DNA of 64,000 bases from Thermomonas fusca DSM 15424 (GTDB taxonomy: Bacteria > Pseudomonadota > Gammaproteobacteria > Xanthomonadales > Xanthomonadaceae): the NCBI RefSeq assembly GCF_000423885.1, contig NZ_KE384101.1:1-64000 (forward strand), read 5' to 3'. The translations under genes and the position numbers were made by a program. The notes beneath the pieces were generated by a model. That model was not told the DNA's origin. It did not search any database and saw only the letters and a list, made by a program, of their open reading frames with translations. Positions 1 through 8,297 of this stretch are shown here, in pieces (position 1 is the first letter of the stretch; every line of letters starts with the position of its first letter).

Positions 1-27
1 AGGTCATCGCCAGGGTCTTTATCCCGC

Positions 28-65
28 AAAACCCCGAGCCTCTTGGTTCGGGGTTTTGTCTTTTT
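28..65 (+). terminator. Rho-independent terminator
   Basis: A 13-bp stem (AAAACCCCGAGCC pairing with GGTTCGGGGTTTT) closes over a TCTT loop and is followed by GTCTTTTTG. The leading A-run makes it potentially bidirectional. It probably ends a gene lying before the window. Bases 1-27 and 66-147 show no recognisable feature. Confidence 0.85.
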
Positions 66-147
66 GCATCCGGAAATCTTCAAGCACGAGAATCAATAAC
101 CGCGACTCGAGGCGCGGTGGGCTTGGGCGATCCTGACGGGTCCGGCG

Positions 148-540
148 TCAGCCGCCGACTCTCACCGCTGCCAGCAGCATCAGTGCGATCACGCAGGCGA
201 ATCCACCCAGCCAGGCAAGGCTGCGCAGCCCCTGCAGGACTGCCAGATAGAAGAGTCCGTGCAGGACGCGGAAGGCGATGAAACCCATCGAGAGCCAGGC
301 GACCTGCTGCGCTTCGACCTGGGCGAACTGGGCCATCAGAACCGCGGCGGCGAATGCGGGGAACGCCTCGAATGCGTTGAGGTGCGCGGCGTACGCATTG
401 CGCACCCGATAACTGTCCTGTTTGGCGATCCAGCCGCGTGGATCCTTGTTGTTGTAGCCGGGGGCGGAGGTCTTGGCGAGTACGGCCCACAGGTAGGGCA
501 GGGCGGCGGCGACAACGATGCAGACATAGGCGATGAACAT
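148..540 (-). CDS. MAPEG family membrane protein
   Basis: A 130-residue integral membrane protein of the MAPEG family (membrane-associated proteins in eicosanoid and glutathione metabolism). The N-terminal helix (about residues 1-22) is followed by a DPRGW segment, the family signature RVRNAYAAHLNAFEAFPAF (R, N, N, E and P positions typical of the family), and two or three more hydrophobic helices. I chose the ATG at 540 because GGGAG sits 5 nt upstream; a TTG 15 nt further up is possible. Bacterial members are small glutathione-linked membrane enzymes or have no assigned reaction, and the substrate here cannot be inferred. It lies downstream of and co-directional with the M28 peptidase gene, about 80 nt away, and may share its transcript. 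Confidence 0.85.
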   Translation of the reverse strand: MFIAYVCIVVAAALPYLWAVLAKTSAPGYNNKDPRGWIAKQDSYRVRNAYAAHLNAFEAFPAFAAAVLMAQFAQVEAQQVAWLSMGFIAFRVLHGLFYLAVLQGLRSLAWLGGFACVIALMLLAAVRVGG

Positions 541-618
541 GGGAACTCCCGGCAATGGACGCCGCGAGTCTAGCCCGAACGCCCAGTCGCATCGGCGCCG
601 GGCGCAAAGAAGCAGGGC

Positions 619-2343
619 CTACTTCCCGCGTGCGCCTGCAGCGGGACGCAGCGCGTCACGCGCGGCCTTGAACGGATTGCCATCGCGCCAGTTCGGCCAT
701 TCGCCATTGTTGGCAAGGATTTCGCCAACCGACCGCACCGCTTCCAGATCCTGCACGATGCCGTCCAGCTTCCAGCTGGCGGCGTCGTACTGGTCGCCGG
801 GCTTGTGGTAGCGATGCTCGTTGTAGTCGCGACTGGCGGCCTCGCCCGCGGTGCGGCCACCCTCGATCAGGTCGCTGCCGCTGCCGATGTACAGCGCCGG
901 CACGCCGGCCTTGGCGAAGTTGAAGTGGTCGGAACGGAAGTAGTAGCCCGCGGCGGGATGGGATTCCTCCACCAGCCGGCGCCGCTGCCGGTCGGCGGCA
1001 GCCTTCAGCAGGTCTTCCAGCTGCGAGCTGCCCTTGCCGACCACGATCAGGTCACGCGCCTTGCCGACCGGCGCCATCGCGTCGAGGTTGATCACCGCCA
1101 CGGTCTGCGCGAGCGGGATCACCGGATGGGCGACGTAGTACTTGGAGCCGAGCAGGCCAGACTCCTCCAGCGTCACCGCCAGGAACAGCACCGAGCGCTT
1201 GGGCGGCGTGGGCGCCTTGCGCATGGCTTCGGCGATTTCTAGGATGCCGGCCACGCCGGTGGCGTTGTCCACCGCGCCGTTGTAGATGGCATCGCCGGTT
1301 TCGCCTTCGTGGGTACCGAGGTGGTCCCAGTGCGCCATGTAGACGATCGCCTGGTCGGGCTTTTCGCTGCCCGGGAGCAGGCCCAGCACGTTGCGCGAAC
1401 GTTTTTCGACGCTGCGACTGGTCAGTTCCAGCGAGGCATTTGCCTCCAGCGGCACCGCGCGGAATCCCGGGCGGCCGGCCGCGGCGCGCAGCTTGGCCAG
1501 ATCCTGGCCGGCCGCCTTGAACAGCGCATCGGCGGCTTTGCCGGTGATCCAGCCCTGCACCGGCAGGCGCGGCGCCGGGTCGTCCTTGGCGCGCAGATCG
1601 TACTGCGGGCCGGACCACGAGTTGCGCACCACGTCCCAACCGTAGGAAGCGCCGGGGGTGTCGTGGATGATCAGCGCGGCGGCGGCGCCCTTGCGCGCGG
1701 CTTCCTCGAACTTGTAGGTCCAGCGCCCGTACCAGGTCATTCGGTCGCCGTCGAACAGGCGGGCGTCATGGCCGTGAAAGCCGGGGTCGTTCACCAGCAT
1801 CACCACGGTCTTGCCCTTGACGTCGATGCCGGCGTAGTCGTTCCAATCGCGTTCCGGGGCGTCCACGCCGTAGCCGACGAAGACCAGCTGGCTGTCTTTG
1901 AGGCTGACGCGGGCCTGGCCGGTGCGTGTGCCGACCACCATGTCCTCGCCGAATTTCAGCTGCTGATTGGTACCGCCGACCTTCAACCCGAGCACCGCCG
2001 ATTCATCGGCGGTGGTCTCCATCATCGGCACGGTCTGGAACCAGTCGCCGCCGTTGCCCGGCTGCAGGCCAATGCGGGCGAACTGCGCCTTGATGTAGTC
2101 GACCGTACGGTCTTCGCCGACGCTGCCCGGGCCGCGCCCGGCGAATCCGTCCGAGGCCAGTTCCTGCACGTGTGCGGCAAAATCGCCGGCGGTGATCGCG
2201 TCCTGGAACGCGTGGTTGCCGGCGACGGCGGTGGCACTACGCGCATCCGGCGCAGCGGTGCCCGCGGCTTGCGGCGCGGGGTCGCGGGAACCGCAGGCGC
2301 ATAGCGCCAGCATGGCAATGGACAGCGAGGTGGCGCGCAGCAT
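619..2343 (-). CDS. M28 family zinc aminopeptidase, lipoprotein
   Basis: A 574-residue exported metallopeptidase. The N-terminus is a lipoprotein signal with a lipobox ending at Cys17 (LCAC). A PA-type insert follows (about 120-300), then the M28 catalytic domain. Expected co-catalytic zinc ligands are present: His in MAHWDHLG (338/341), Asp in GAVDNATG (359), the Glu pair in TLEESGLLGS (393/394), Asp in INLDAM (421) and His in RSDHFNF. The open frame extends far upstream, but GGAGAG 7 nt before the ATG at 2343 and the signal peptide fix the start. The likely role is periplasmic or surface peptide degradation. It is 53 nt downstream of the solenoid protein gene, so the two are plausibly co-transcribed. 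Confidence 0.9.
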   Translation of the reverse strand: MLRATSLSIAMLALCACGSRDPAPQAAGTAAPDARSATAVAGNHAFQDAITAGDFAAHVQELASDGFAGRGPGSVGEDRTVDYIKAQFARIGLQPGNGGDWFQTVPMMETTADESAVLGLKVGGTNQQLKFGEDMVVGTRTGQARVSLKDSQLVFVGYGVDAPERDWNDYAGIDVKGKTVVMLVNDPGFHGHDARLFDGDRMTWYGRWTYKFEEAARKGAAAALIIHDTPGASYGWDVVRNSWSGPQYDLRAKDDPAPRLPVQGWITGKAADALFKAAGQDLAKLRAAAGRPGFRAVPLEANASLELTSRSVEKRSRNVLGLLPGSEKPDQAIVYMAHWDHLGTHEGETGDAIYNGAVDNATGVAGILEIAEAMRKAPTPPKRSVLFLAVTLEESGLLGSKYYVAHPVIPLAQTVAVINLDAMAPVGKARDLIVVGKGSSQLEDLLKAAADRQRRRLVEESHPAAGYYFRSDHFNFAKAGVPALYIGSGSDLIEGGRTAGEAASRDYNEHRYHKPGDQYDAASWKLDGIVQDLEAVRSVGEILANNGEWPNWRDGNPFKAARDALRPAAGARGK

Positions 2344-2396
2344 CGCGGGACTCTCCATTCGGATGTCCCGCGATTCTATCCAAGCCGTGGCCCGGG

Positions 2397-3080
2397 TCAG
2401 TCCTTGGGCGGGGTGGCACCGTCGTAGCGCACCGCGGTGGCACCGCTGACGCTGTCGATGCGGGCGCTGGCGTGCACGTAGAGCTTCACTTCGCGCTCGA
2501 ACACCAGCGGGCCGTCGACCACGGCGTTCGGCCCGATCACCACGCGCGGGATCTTGTGCTTGCCGAAGTTGAGGCCGAAGTTGCCTTTCGGCTTCTCGAT
2601 GCGGATGCCACGCGCGACCCGCGAGTCGGCGCCGACAGTGACGTCGCCGTTCACGGTTTCGATGCGACCTTCGACGGCAGTGCCGACCAGGCCGATCGCG
2701 CCGTTGACGGTACTGACATCGCCGCCTACCCGCGAGCCGCGGTCGATGAAGATGCCGCCGTTCACCGTTTCCAGATTGCCGTTGATCCGCCCGTCGCGGC
2801 CGAAACGGATGGCGCCGTTGACGGTCGACACCTCGCGAGCCGTCACCGCATCTTCGGCGCTGATGCCGCCGTTGACGGTTTCCACCTCTTCGGCGCTGGC
2901 GCCGCGGGCCAGCTCGATGCCGCCGTTGACCGTGCCGAGGTCGCCATAGGCCTGGCCGGCCTCGGCGGTGATGCCGCCGTTGACCTTGTCGATATCGCGG
3001 CGGTTTTCGCTGGCCTGCGGCGAGGCGAACGCGGCGGCGCTGGTCGCCAGCAGCAGGGTACAAAGCAGGAAACGGTTCAT
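2397..3080 (-). CDS. Exported beta-solenoid protein with VNG(G/A)I repeats
   Basis: A 227-residue protein with a signal peptide (cleavage near residue 19, AFA-SPQ). Seven copies of (T/K)VNG(G/A/D)(I/V) begin at residues 33, 51, 69, 87, 106, 125 and 143, a period of 18-19 residues. That period fits one coil of a beta-solenoid, as in bactofilin-like or left-handed helix folds. After the repeats comes a basic segment (GNFGLNFGKHKIPR) and a further beta-rich end (about 178-215). No catalytic motif is visible and I assign no function. GGAGG precedes the ATG. The gene is divergent from gpmI and upstream of the M28 peptidase gene, suggesting a shared envelope role, which is inference. Confidence 0.8.
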   Translation of the reverse strand: MNRFLLCTLLLATSAAAFASPQASENRRDIDKVNGGITAEAGQAYGDLGTVNGGIELARGASAEEVETVNGGISAEDAVTAREVSTVNGAIRFGRDGRINGNLETVNGGIFIDRGSRVGGDVSTVNGAIGLVGTAVEGRIETVNGDVTVGADSRVARGIRIEKPKGNFGLNFGKHKIPRVVIGPNAVVDGPLVFEREVKLYVHASARIDSVSGATAVRYDGATPPKD

Positions 3081-3148
3081 CCGGGCCTCCGCGGCCTGTT
3101 GGGGATACAGCTGGGATGCGCCTTGCGGGCGCAGGGTTTACACGCCGC

Positions 3149-3154
3149 TACAAT
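3149..3154 (+). promoter_or_regulatory. Candidate -10 element for gpmI
   Basis: TACAAT lies 37 nt before the gpmI start in the 111-nt divergent gap. A TTGCGG at 3123-3128 is a possible -35, but the spacing of 20 nt is long, so only the -10 is persuasive. Confidence 0.35.
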
Positions 3155-3191
3155 TCCATTTCCCTCCATCGCACAATCCGCAGGAACCATC

Positions 3192-4751
3192 GTGTCCACG
3201 AGCATCCCGTCGCACCCCCCGGCCGGTTCGCCGAAGCCGGTTGTCCTGCTGATCCTGGACGGCTGGGGCCACCGCGAGGAAACCGCCGACAACGCGCTGG
3301 CGCTGGCCGAACTGCCGCACTGGCGCCAGCTGCTGGCGACCTGCCCACACACGCTGATCCACACCGAGGGCCGCTTCGTCGGACTGCCGGACGGGCAGAT
3401 GGGCAATTCCGAAGTCGGCCACATGAACCTCGGCGCGGGCCGCATCGTCTATCAGGACCTGACCCGCGTCGACGCCGCGATTGAGGACGGCAGCTTCTTC
3501 GCCAATGCCGAACTGAACGCGGCCTGCGACGCGGTGAAGGCCAACGGCGGCACCCTGCACGTGATGGGCCTGCTCTCGCCGGGTGGCGTGCACAGCCACG
3601 AGCAGCACTTGTTTGCGATGCTGAAGTTGGCACAGCGCGCCGGCGTGCCGCGGGTCGCGGTGCATGCCTTCCTCGATGGCCGCGACACCCCGCCGCAATC
3701 CGCAGAGCCCAGCCTGCGCACCCTGCAGGCGCTGTGCGCCCGGCTCGGCAACGCGCACATCGCCACGGTGGGCGGGCGCTATTACGCGATGGATCGGGAC
3801 AAGCGCTGGGAGCGCGTGCGCCGTGCCTGGGACGCGATCGTCGAAGCCGAAAGCGGGCAGCATGCGATTGATGCGCTGGCCGCACTGCAGGCGGCCTACG
3901 CGCGCGGCGAGAACGATGAATTCGTCGCGCCCACCGTGCTCGACGGCGCGCAGCCGATGCGCGATGGCGACGCGGTGGTGTTCATGAATTTCCGCGCCGA
4001 CCGCGCCCGCCAGCTCACTGCCGCGTTCGTCGATCCCGCATTCGACGGCTTCGCCGCGCGCTGCCCGCTGCTGGCGCGCTTCGTCTGCCTGAGCGAATAC
4101 GACGCCAGGCTGCCGGCGGCGCTGGCATTCGCCCCGGACGACCTGCGCCACACCTTCGGCGAGGTGCTGGCCAGCGCGGGCAAGACCCAGCTGCGCATCG
4201 CCGAAACCGAAAAGTACGCGCACGTGACGTTTTTCTTCAGCGGCGGCCGCGAGGATGTGTTCGAGGGCGAGCAGCGCATCCTGATCCCCAGCCCGCAGGT
4301 GGCCACCTACGACCTGCAGCCGGAAATGAGCTGCCCCGAGCTGACCGCCAAGCTGGTCGATGCGATCAAGGGCGGCGGCTTCGATGCCATCGTCTGCAAC
4401 ATCGCCAATCCGGACATGGTCGGTCACAGCGGGATACTGGAAGCCGCCATCCTTGCCACGCAGGCGGTGGACGTGGCCGTCGGCCAGATCGTGGCGGCGG
4501 TGCGGGCGGCGGGGGGCGCAATGCTGATCACCGCCGACCACGGCAACGTGGAAATGATGCGCGACCCTGTTACCGGCCAGCCGCATACCGCCCACACCGT
4601 CGGCCCGGTGCCGCTGGTCTACGTGGGCGAACGCCGCGCCGCGCTGCGCGAAGGCGGCGCCCTGCGAGACGTCGCCCCCACCCTGCTCGATCTGCTGGGG
4701 CTGGCGCGGCCCGCGGAAATGAGCGGGCAGAGCCTGCTGTTGCCGGCCTGA
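3192..4751 (+). CDS. gpmI: 2,3-bisphosphoglycerate-independent phosphoglycerate mutase
   Basis: A 519-residue cytosolic enzyme interconverting 3- and 2-phosphoglycerate in glycolysis and gluconeogenesis, using two Mn2+ and a phosphoserine intermediate. Visible hallmarks are the N-terminal metal motif LLILDGWG (Asp23), the nucleophile Ser73 in GNSEVGHMNLGAGR, the substrate loop DGRDTPP, and the C-terminal metal site ITADHGNVE. Length matches the family (about 510). The frame is open far upstream, but the GTG at 3192 with AGGA about 7 nt before it gives the expected N-terminus. The stop overlaps the envC start (TGATG), a coupling conserved in gammaproteobacteria. Confidence 0.97.
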   Translation: MSTSIPSHPPAGSPKPVVLLILDGWGHREETADNALALAELPHWRQLLATCPHTLIHTEGRFVGLPDGQMGNSEVGHMNLGAGRIVYQDLTRVDAAIEDGSFFANAELNAACDAVKANGGTLHVMGLLSPGGVHSHEQHLFAMLKLAQRAGVPRVAVHAFLDGRDTPPQSAEPSLRTLQALCARLGNAHIATVGGRYYAMDRDKRWERVRRAWDAIVEAESGQHAIDALAALQAAYARGENDEFVAPTVLDGAQPMRDGDAVVFMNFRADRARQLTAAFVDPAFDGFAARCPLLARFVCLSEYDARLPAALAFAPDDLRHTFGEVLASAGKTQLRIAETEKYAHVTFFFSGGREDVFEGEQRILIPSPQVATYDLQPEMSCPELTAKLVDAIKGGGFDAIVCNIANPDMVGHSGILEAAILATQAVDVAVGQIVAAVRAAGGAMLITADHGNVEMMRDPVTGQPHTAHTVGPVPLVYVGERRAALREGGALRDVAPTLLDLLGLARPAEMSGQSLLLPA

Positions 4752-5956
4752 TGCGCGCATTCGTCGTCGCCGTCGCCTGCCTGCTGGCGCTCGCCGGCGG
4801 CGCGCGTGCGCAGGACACGAAGGACGCCGAAAAGCGCCTGCAAAGCGTGCGCGGCGAACTGCGCGAGGTCGCCGCGCAGCGGCGCAAGCTGGAAGGCCAG
4901 CGTGGCGACGCCAGCCGCAAGCTGCGCGAGGCCGACCAGCAGGTGGGCGGCACCCAGCGCGCCCTGCAGCAGACGCGCGCACAGATGCGCCGGGACGCGG
5001 AAGCGCTGCTGCAGCTGCAGCAGCAGCGCCAGCGCCATGCCGGCGACCTGGCGGCCAAGCGCGCCGAGCTGGCGAAGCTGCTGCGCGCCGCGCAGTTCGC
5101 CGGCGAGGCGGCGCCGCTGAAGGCGCTGCTGGCGCAGGATCGGGTGGCGGAAGCCGAGCGCGCGTTGACTTACCAAGGCTATCTGCAGCGCGCCCAGGTC
5201 GAGCGCATCCGCGACCTCGGCGCCGAGGTCGCGCGGCTGAGCGCATTGGAAGATGAAATCCTGCAGCGGCGCAACGCGCTGGATGCGGCCGACCGCAAAC
5301 AGGCCGAACAGCTGGCGCAGCTGCAGGCCGCGCGCCAGCAGCGCGCCGGGTTGCTGGCCGAACTCGACCAGCAGTACCGCGACCGCGCCCAGCGCGAGAA
5401 GGCGCTGGGGCAGGATGCCAAGGCGCTGCAGAACCTGCTGGCGCAGCTGCGCGCGGCCGCGGCGAAGGCGGCGCGCGAAGCCGCCCGCGCCCGTCGCGAG
5501 GCCGAACGGCAGGCCAAGGCCAGCGGCAAGCCGGCGCCAAAGCGCAGCGCGGTTGCCAGCGCGCCGGCAATGCGGGTAGGCGGCTTGAGCTGGCCGGTGT
5601 CGGGCAACCTGCTGGCCGCGTTCGGAGGCCGGCTGCCGGATGGGCGGCGCAGCGACGGCGTGCTGATCGCAGCGCCGGCCGGCACCGCGGTCAAGGCGGT
5701 GGCCGATGGCACGGTGGTGTTCGCGGACTGGATGACCGGCTACGGCAACATCCTGATCGTCGACCACGGCAACGGTTACATGAGCCTGTACGCCCACAAC
5801 GACGGCCTGCTGCGCGCCGCCGGCGATGCCGTGCGGCGCGGCGATGCGCTGGCCGCGGTGGGAAGTTCCGGCGGGCAGGAGCGCCCGGCGCTGTATTTCG
5901 AACTGCGCCGCAACGGTGCGCCGGTGAACCCCTCCGGCTGGCTGACGCGGCAATGA
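4751..5956 (+). CDS. envC: EnvC-like murein hydrolase activator
   Basis: A 401-residue periplasmic protein. A signal peptide (about 1-20, cleaved after ARA) is followed by long Arg/Ala/Gln-rich coiled coils (about 22-265) and a C-terminal LytM/M23 domain (about 275-400). The LytM metal residues are degenerate: the first motif reads RRSDGV, and the usual HxH near the end is ALYFEL. By analogy with E. coli EnvC, it should therefore activate septal N-acetylmuramoyl-L-alanine amidases rather than cut peptidoglycan itself. It overlaps the gpmI stop by one base and is followed by ctpA 102 nt on. In E. coli, FtsEX controls EnvC; no ftsEX lies in this window. Confidence 0.93.
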   Translation: MRAFVVAVACLLALAGGARAQDTKDAEKRLQSVRGELREVAAQRRKLEGQRGDASRKLREADQQVGGTQRALQQTRAQMRRDAEALLQLQQQRQRHAGDLAAKRAELAKLLRAAQFAGEAAPLKALLAQDRVAEAERALTYQGYLQRAQVERIRDLGAEVARLSALEDEILQRRNALDAADRKQAEQLAQLQAARQQRAGLLAELDQQYRDRAQREKALGQDAKALQNLLAQLRAAAAKAAREAARARREAERQAKASGKPAPKRSAVASAPAMRVGGLSWPVSGNLLAAFGGRLPDGRRSDGVLIAAPAGTAVKAVADGTVVFADWMTGYGNILIVDHGNGYMSLYAHNDGLLRAAGDAVRRGDALAAVGSSGGQERPALYFELRRNGAPVNPSGWLTRQ

Positions 5957-5970
5957 CGCCGCCTGCGCGC

Positions 5971-6019
5971 GGTTCGCAGGCATGATGGGGAACCCGCGCC
6001 AGTTGGCGCGGGTCGAACC
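5971..6019 (+). other. Hairpin between envC and ctpA
   Basis: A perfect 9-bp stem (ACCCGCGCC at 5992-6000 and GGCGCGGGT at 6005-6013) closes over AGTT. Outer arms GGTTCG (5971) and CGAACC (6014) could extend it. There is no T-run, so this is more likely an mRNA structure or weak attenuator than an intrinsic terminator. Confidence 0.4.
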
Positions 6020-6058
6020 GCCCAACGGACTCACCGACGCAGCCATACGGAGTAACGC

Positions 6059-7411
6059 ATGCGGGCCAGGCTTCTTTCCATTCTGATCGCGGCGGCGCTG
6101 TATTCCCCACTGGCGGCCGCGCAGGACGCGCCCGCGGAGGCCGCCGCGCAGGATGCCGCGCTGGCCAGCGACGATCCCGACGCGGTGGCGGCGGAGGCGG
6201 CGAAAGTGCCGCTGGACGAGATCCGCCGCTACGTGACCGTGTTCAACGCGATCCGCCAGGCCTATGTGGACCCGGTCAACGACCGCGAGCTGATGGCATC
6301 GGCGGTGCGCGGCCTGCTGTTCGACCTCGATCCGCACAGCGCCTACATGGAAAAGGCCGACGCCGAGCAGTTCGACGAGCAGACCCGCGGCAGCTACGAC
6401 GGCGTCGGGGTCGAGCTGCAGCAGCTGCCGGACGGCACCCTGCGGGTGATCGCACCGCTGGACGACAGCCCCGCCGCGCGCGCCGGGCTGCGCAGCGGCG
6501 ACCGCATCGTCGCCATCGACGGCAAGATGCTTAAGAGCGGGCAGAACGATGCCTCCGCGCCGCTGCGCGGCAAGGCCGGCACCAAGGTGATGGTGAAGGT
6601 GCTGCGCGAGGGCGTGCGCGAACCGTTCGACCTGAGCCTGGTGCGCGACACCATCCGTACCACCAGCGTGCGTTCGCGCATGCTCGAACCGGGGCTGGGC
6701 TACCTGCGCATCTCCAGCTTCCAGGCCTCGACTGCGGCCGACTTCAACAAGCAGCTGGACGCGCTGCAGAAGGACGCGCCGCTGCGCGGCCTGCTGCTGG
6801 ACCTGCGCAGCAACCCGGGCGGGCTGCTGATCGGCGCCGTGCAGATCGCCGACGAGCTGCTGGAAAGCGGCGGCATCGTCAGCACGCGCGGGCGCGAAAC
6901 CATCGGCGACAGCCGCTTCGACGCCACCCCGGGCGATCGCCTGCACGGCGCGCCGCTGGTGGTGCTGGTGGACGCGGGCTCGGCCAGTGCCGCCGAGGTG
7001 CTGGCCGGCGCGCTGCACGACAACAACCGCGCGCGCGTGGTCGGCAGCCGCACCTTCGGCAAGGGCTCCGTGCAGACGCTGCTGCCGCTGGACAACGGCG
7101 ACTCGATCAAACTCACCACCGCGCGCTACTACACGCCCAGCGGGCATTCGATCCAGGCGCTTGGCATCCAGCCGGACGTGGTCCTGCATCCGGAAGGCGT
7201 ACAGCGGCGTCCGGCCGTGGTCAGCGAAGCCGTGTTGCCGGGCCACCTGGCCGCCGAGACCGACGCGATGGAAGGCGACAATGCCGGCGAGGTGCTGCCC
7301 GGCAGCAAACCCATCGATGCCGCCCTGGCCGAATTGAAGCGCATGGCCGGGATTGCCACGGCCGCAAAGCCGGCGCCGAAGCCGGCCGCGAAGCCGAAAC
7401 CCGTTCCGTAA
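6059..7411 (+). CDS. ctpA: S41 family C-terminal processing protease
   Basis: A 450-residue periplasmic serine protease. It has a signal peptide (about 1-21), an N-terminal helical part, a PDZ domain (about 112-195) and the tail-specific protease domain. The nucleophile lies in GSASAAE (about 308-310) and the general base is Lys335 in TFGKGSVQT, so the Ser/Lys dyad is intact. A low-complexity Ala/Lys/Pro tail ends the protein. GGAG 8-9 nt before the ATG supports the start. The usual role is trimming of envelope and cell-wall proteins, often with a lipoprotein adaptor. It closes the gpmI-envC-ctpA cluster and converges on the rhomboid gene 12 nt away. Confidence 0.95.
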   Translation: MRARLLSILIAAALYSPLAAAQDAPAEAAAQDAALASDDPDAVAAEAAKVPLDEIRRYVTVFNAIRQAYVDPVNDRELMASAVRGLLFDLDPHSAYMEKADAEQFDEQTRGSYDGVGVELQQLPDGTLRVIAPLDDSPAARAGLRSGDRIVAIDGKMLKSGQNDASAPLRGKAGTKVMVKVLREGVREPFDLSLVRDTIRTTSVRSRMLEPGLGYLRISSFQASTAADFNKQLDALQKDAPLRGLLLDLRSNPGGLLIGAVQIADELLESGGIVSTRGRETIGDSRFDATPGDRLHGAPLVVLVDAGSASAAEVLAGALHDNNRARVVGSRTFGKGSVQTLLPLDNGDSIKLTTARYYTPSGHSIQALGIQPDVVLHPEGVQRRPAVVSEAVLPGHLAAETDAMEGDNAGEVLPGSKPIDAALAELKRMAGIATAAKPAPKPAAKPKPVP

Positions 7412-7423
7412 CGAGGCGCCGGC

Positions 7424-8116
7424 CTAGTAGCCGCGGCTGCGGCGCAGCCGGCGGGCGATCGCGGCGCGGGTAAGCAGGGCGAACAGCACGCCGAACACGA
7501 AGCCGGCGATATGCGCCGGCCAGGCCACCGCGCCGAACGCCGGGCCGCTGTAGGCAAAACCCACCTGCAGCAGCGCCCACATGCCGATCAGCAGGAACGC
7601 CGGCACCCGCACGAACTGCAGGAACAACCCCAGCGGCAGCACAACGCCCAGTCGCGCGCCGGGGAACAGCGCCAGATAGGCGCCGATCAATGCCGACACC
7701 GCACCGCTGGCGCCGATCACCACCCGGTCCGGCGCGTCGATGGCCAGCACCGCCGCCAGGTTGGAAAACGCGCCGCCGAGCAGGAACAGCAGCAGGAAAC
7801 GCCCGCCGCCCATGGTGCGTTCCGCCGGCAGCCCGAAGATCAGCAGGAACACCAGGTTGCCCAGCAGGTGGATCCAGTCCGCGTGCAGGAACAGGCCCGA
7901 GAACAGCCGCAGCACGCTGCCGTCGGCCAGCGCCCGCCGCCACGCGTCCACGCTGTCCAACCCGCCGGTCAGCACGCCCCAGTCCAGTGCGGCGGCGATG
8001 CTGCCGGGCGGCGCGCGCAGCGCAGCAATCACGTAGCTCAGCCACAGCGTGGCGAACAGCAGCGGGGTAGCCCACAGGATCAGGCGGTGCTGGCGGGGAC
8101 GGATGCCGACGAACAT
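7424..8116 (-). CDS. Rhomboid family intramembrane serine protease
   Basis: A 230-residue polytopic membrane protein with six or seven hydrophobic helices. The catalytic dyad is visible: Ser137 in GASGAVSALIG and His202 in WPAHIAGFVFG. The HxxxxN element (HLLGN, Asn87) that shapes the oxyanion hole is also present. It should cleave transmembrane substrates; its target is unknown. It is a single gene in the gap between the convergent ctpA and the divergent fadL. Confidence 0.93.
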   Translation of the reverse strand: MFVGIRPRQHRLILWATPLLFATLWLSYVIAALRAPPGSIAAALDWGVLTGGLDSVDAWRRALADGSVLRLFSGLFLHADWIHLLGNLVFLLIFGLPAERTMGGGRFLLLFLLGGAFSNLAAVLAIDAPDRVVIGASGAVSALIGAYLALFPGARLGVVLPLGLFLQFVRVPAFLLIGMWALLQVGFAYSGPAFGAVAWPAHIAGFVFGVLFALLTRAAIARRLRRSRGY

Positions 8117-8172
8117 GTGGATTCGATAGATGGGGCCGATACGGGAATGTTATTGGACAGTTAAAGTTCGGG

Positions 8173-8197
8173 TATAGTCACATACGGCGTCGTATGT
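8173..8197 (+). promoter_or_regulatory. fadL promoter region with palindromic operator candidate
   Basis: A -10-like TATAGT (8173-8178) is followed at once by a perfect inverted repeat, ACATACG (8180-8186), a GCGT spacer, and CGTATGT (8191-8197). Position and symmetry suit a TetR-type repressor. A TTGGAC at 8153 could be a -35, but its 14-nt spacing is short, so the core promoter is uncertain. Confidence 0.5.
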
Positions 8198-8297
8198 CGG
8201 GACCGAATCCACCCGGCGCATCGTAAAGATCGTTCGGCGATCCCGGTGATGCAGGCGCACCATGAATCCACATCGTCCTATGGAGAGAGCGTCCACC

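Noticed and set aside
2630..3000. Repeated GCCGTTGAC-like units suggesting a CRISPR or tandem repeat
   Set aside because: They are degenerate in-frame codons of the VNG protein repeats, with no unique spacers.
2472..3191. N-terminal extension of gpmI by 240 codons
   Set aside because: It is antisense to the exported solenoid gene; the family N-terminus and SD place the start at 3192.
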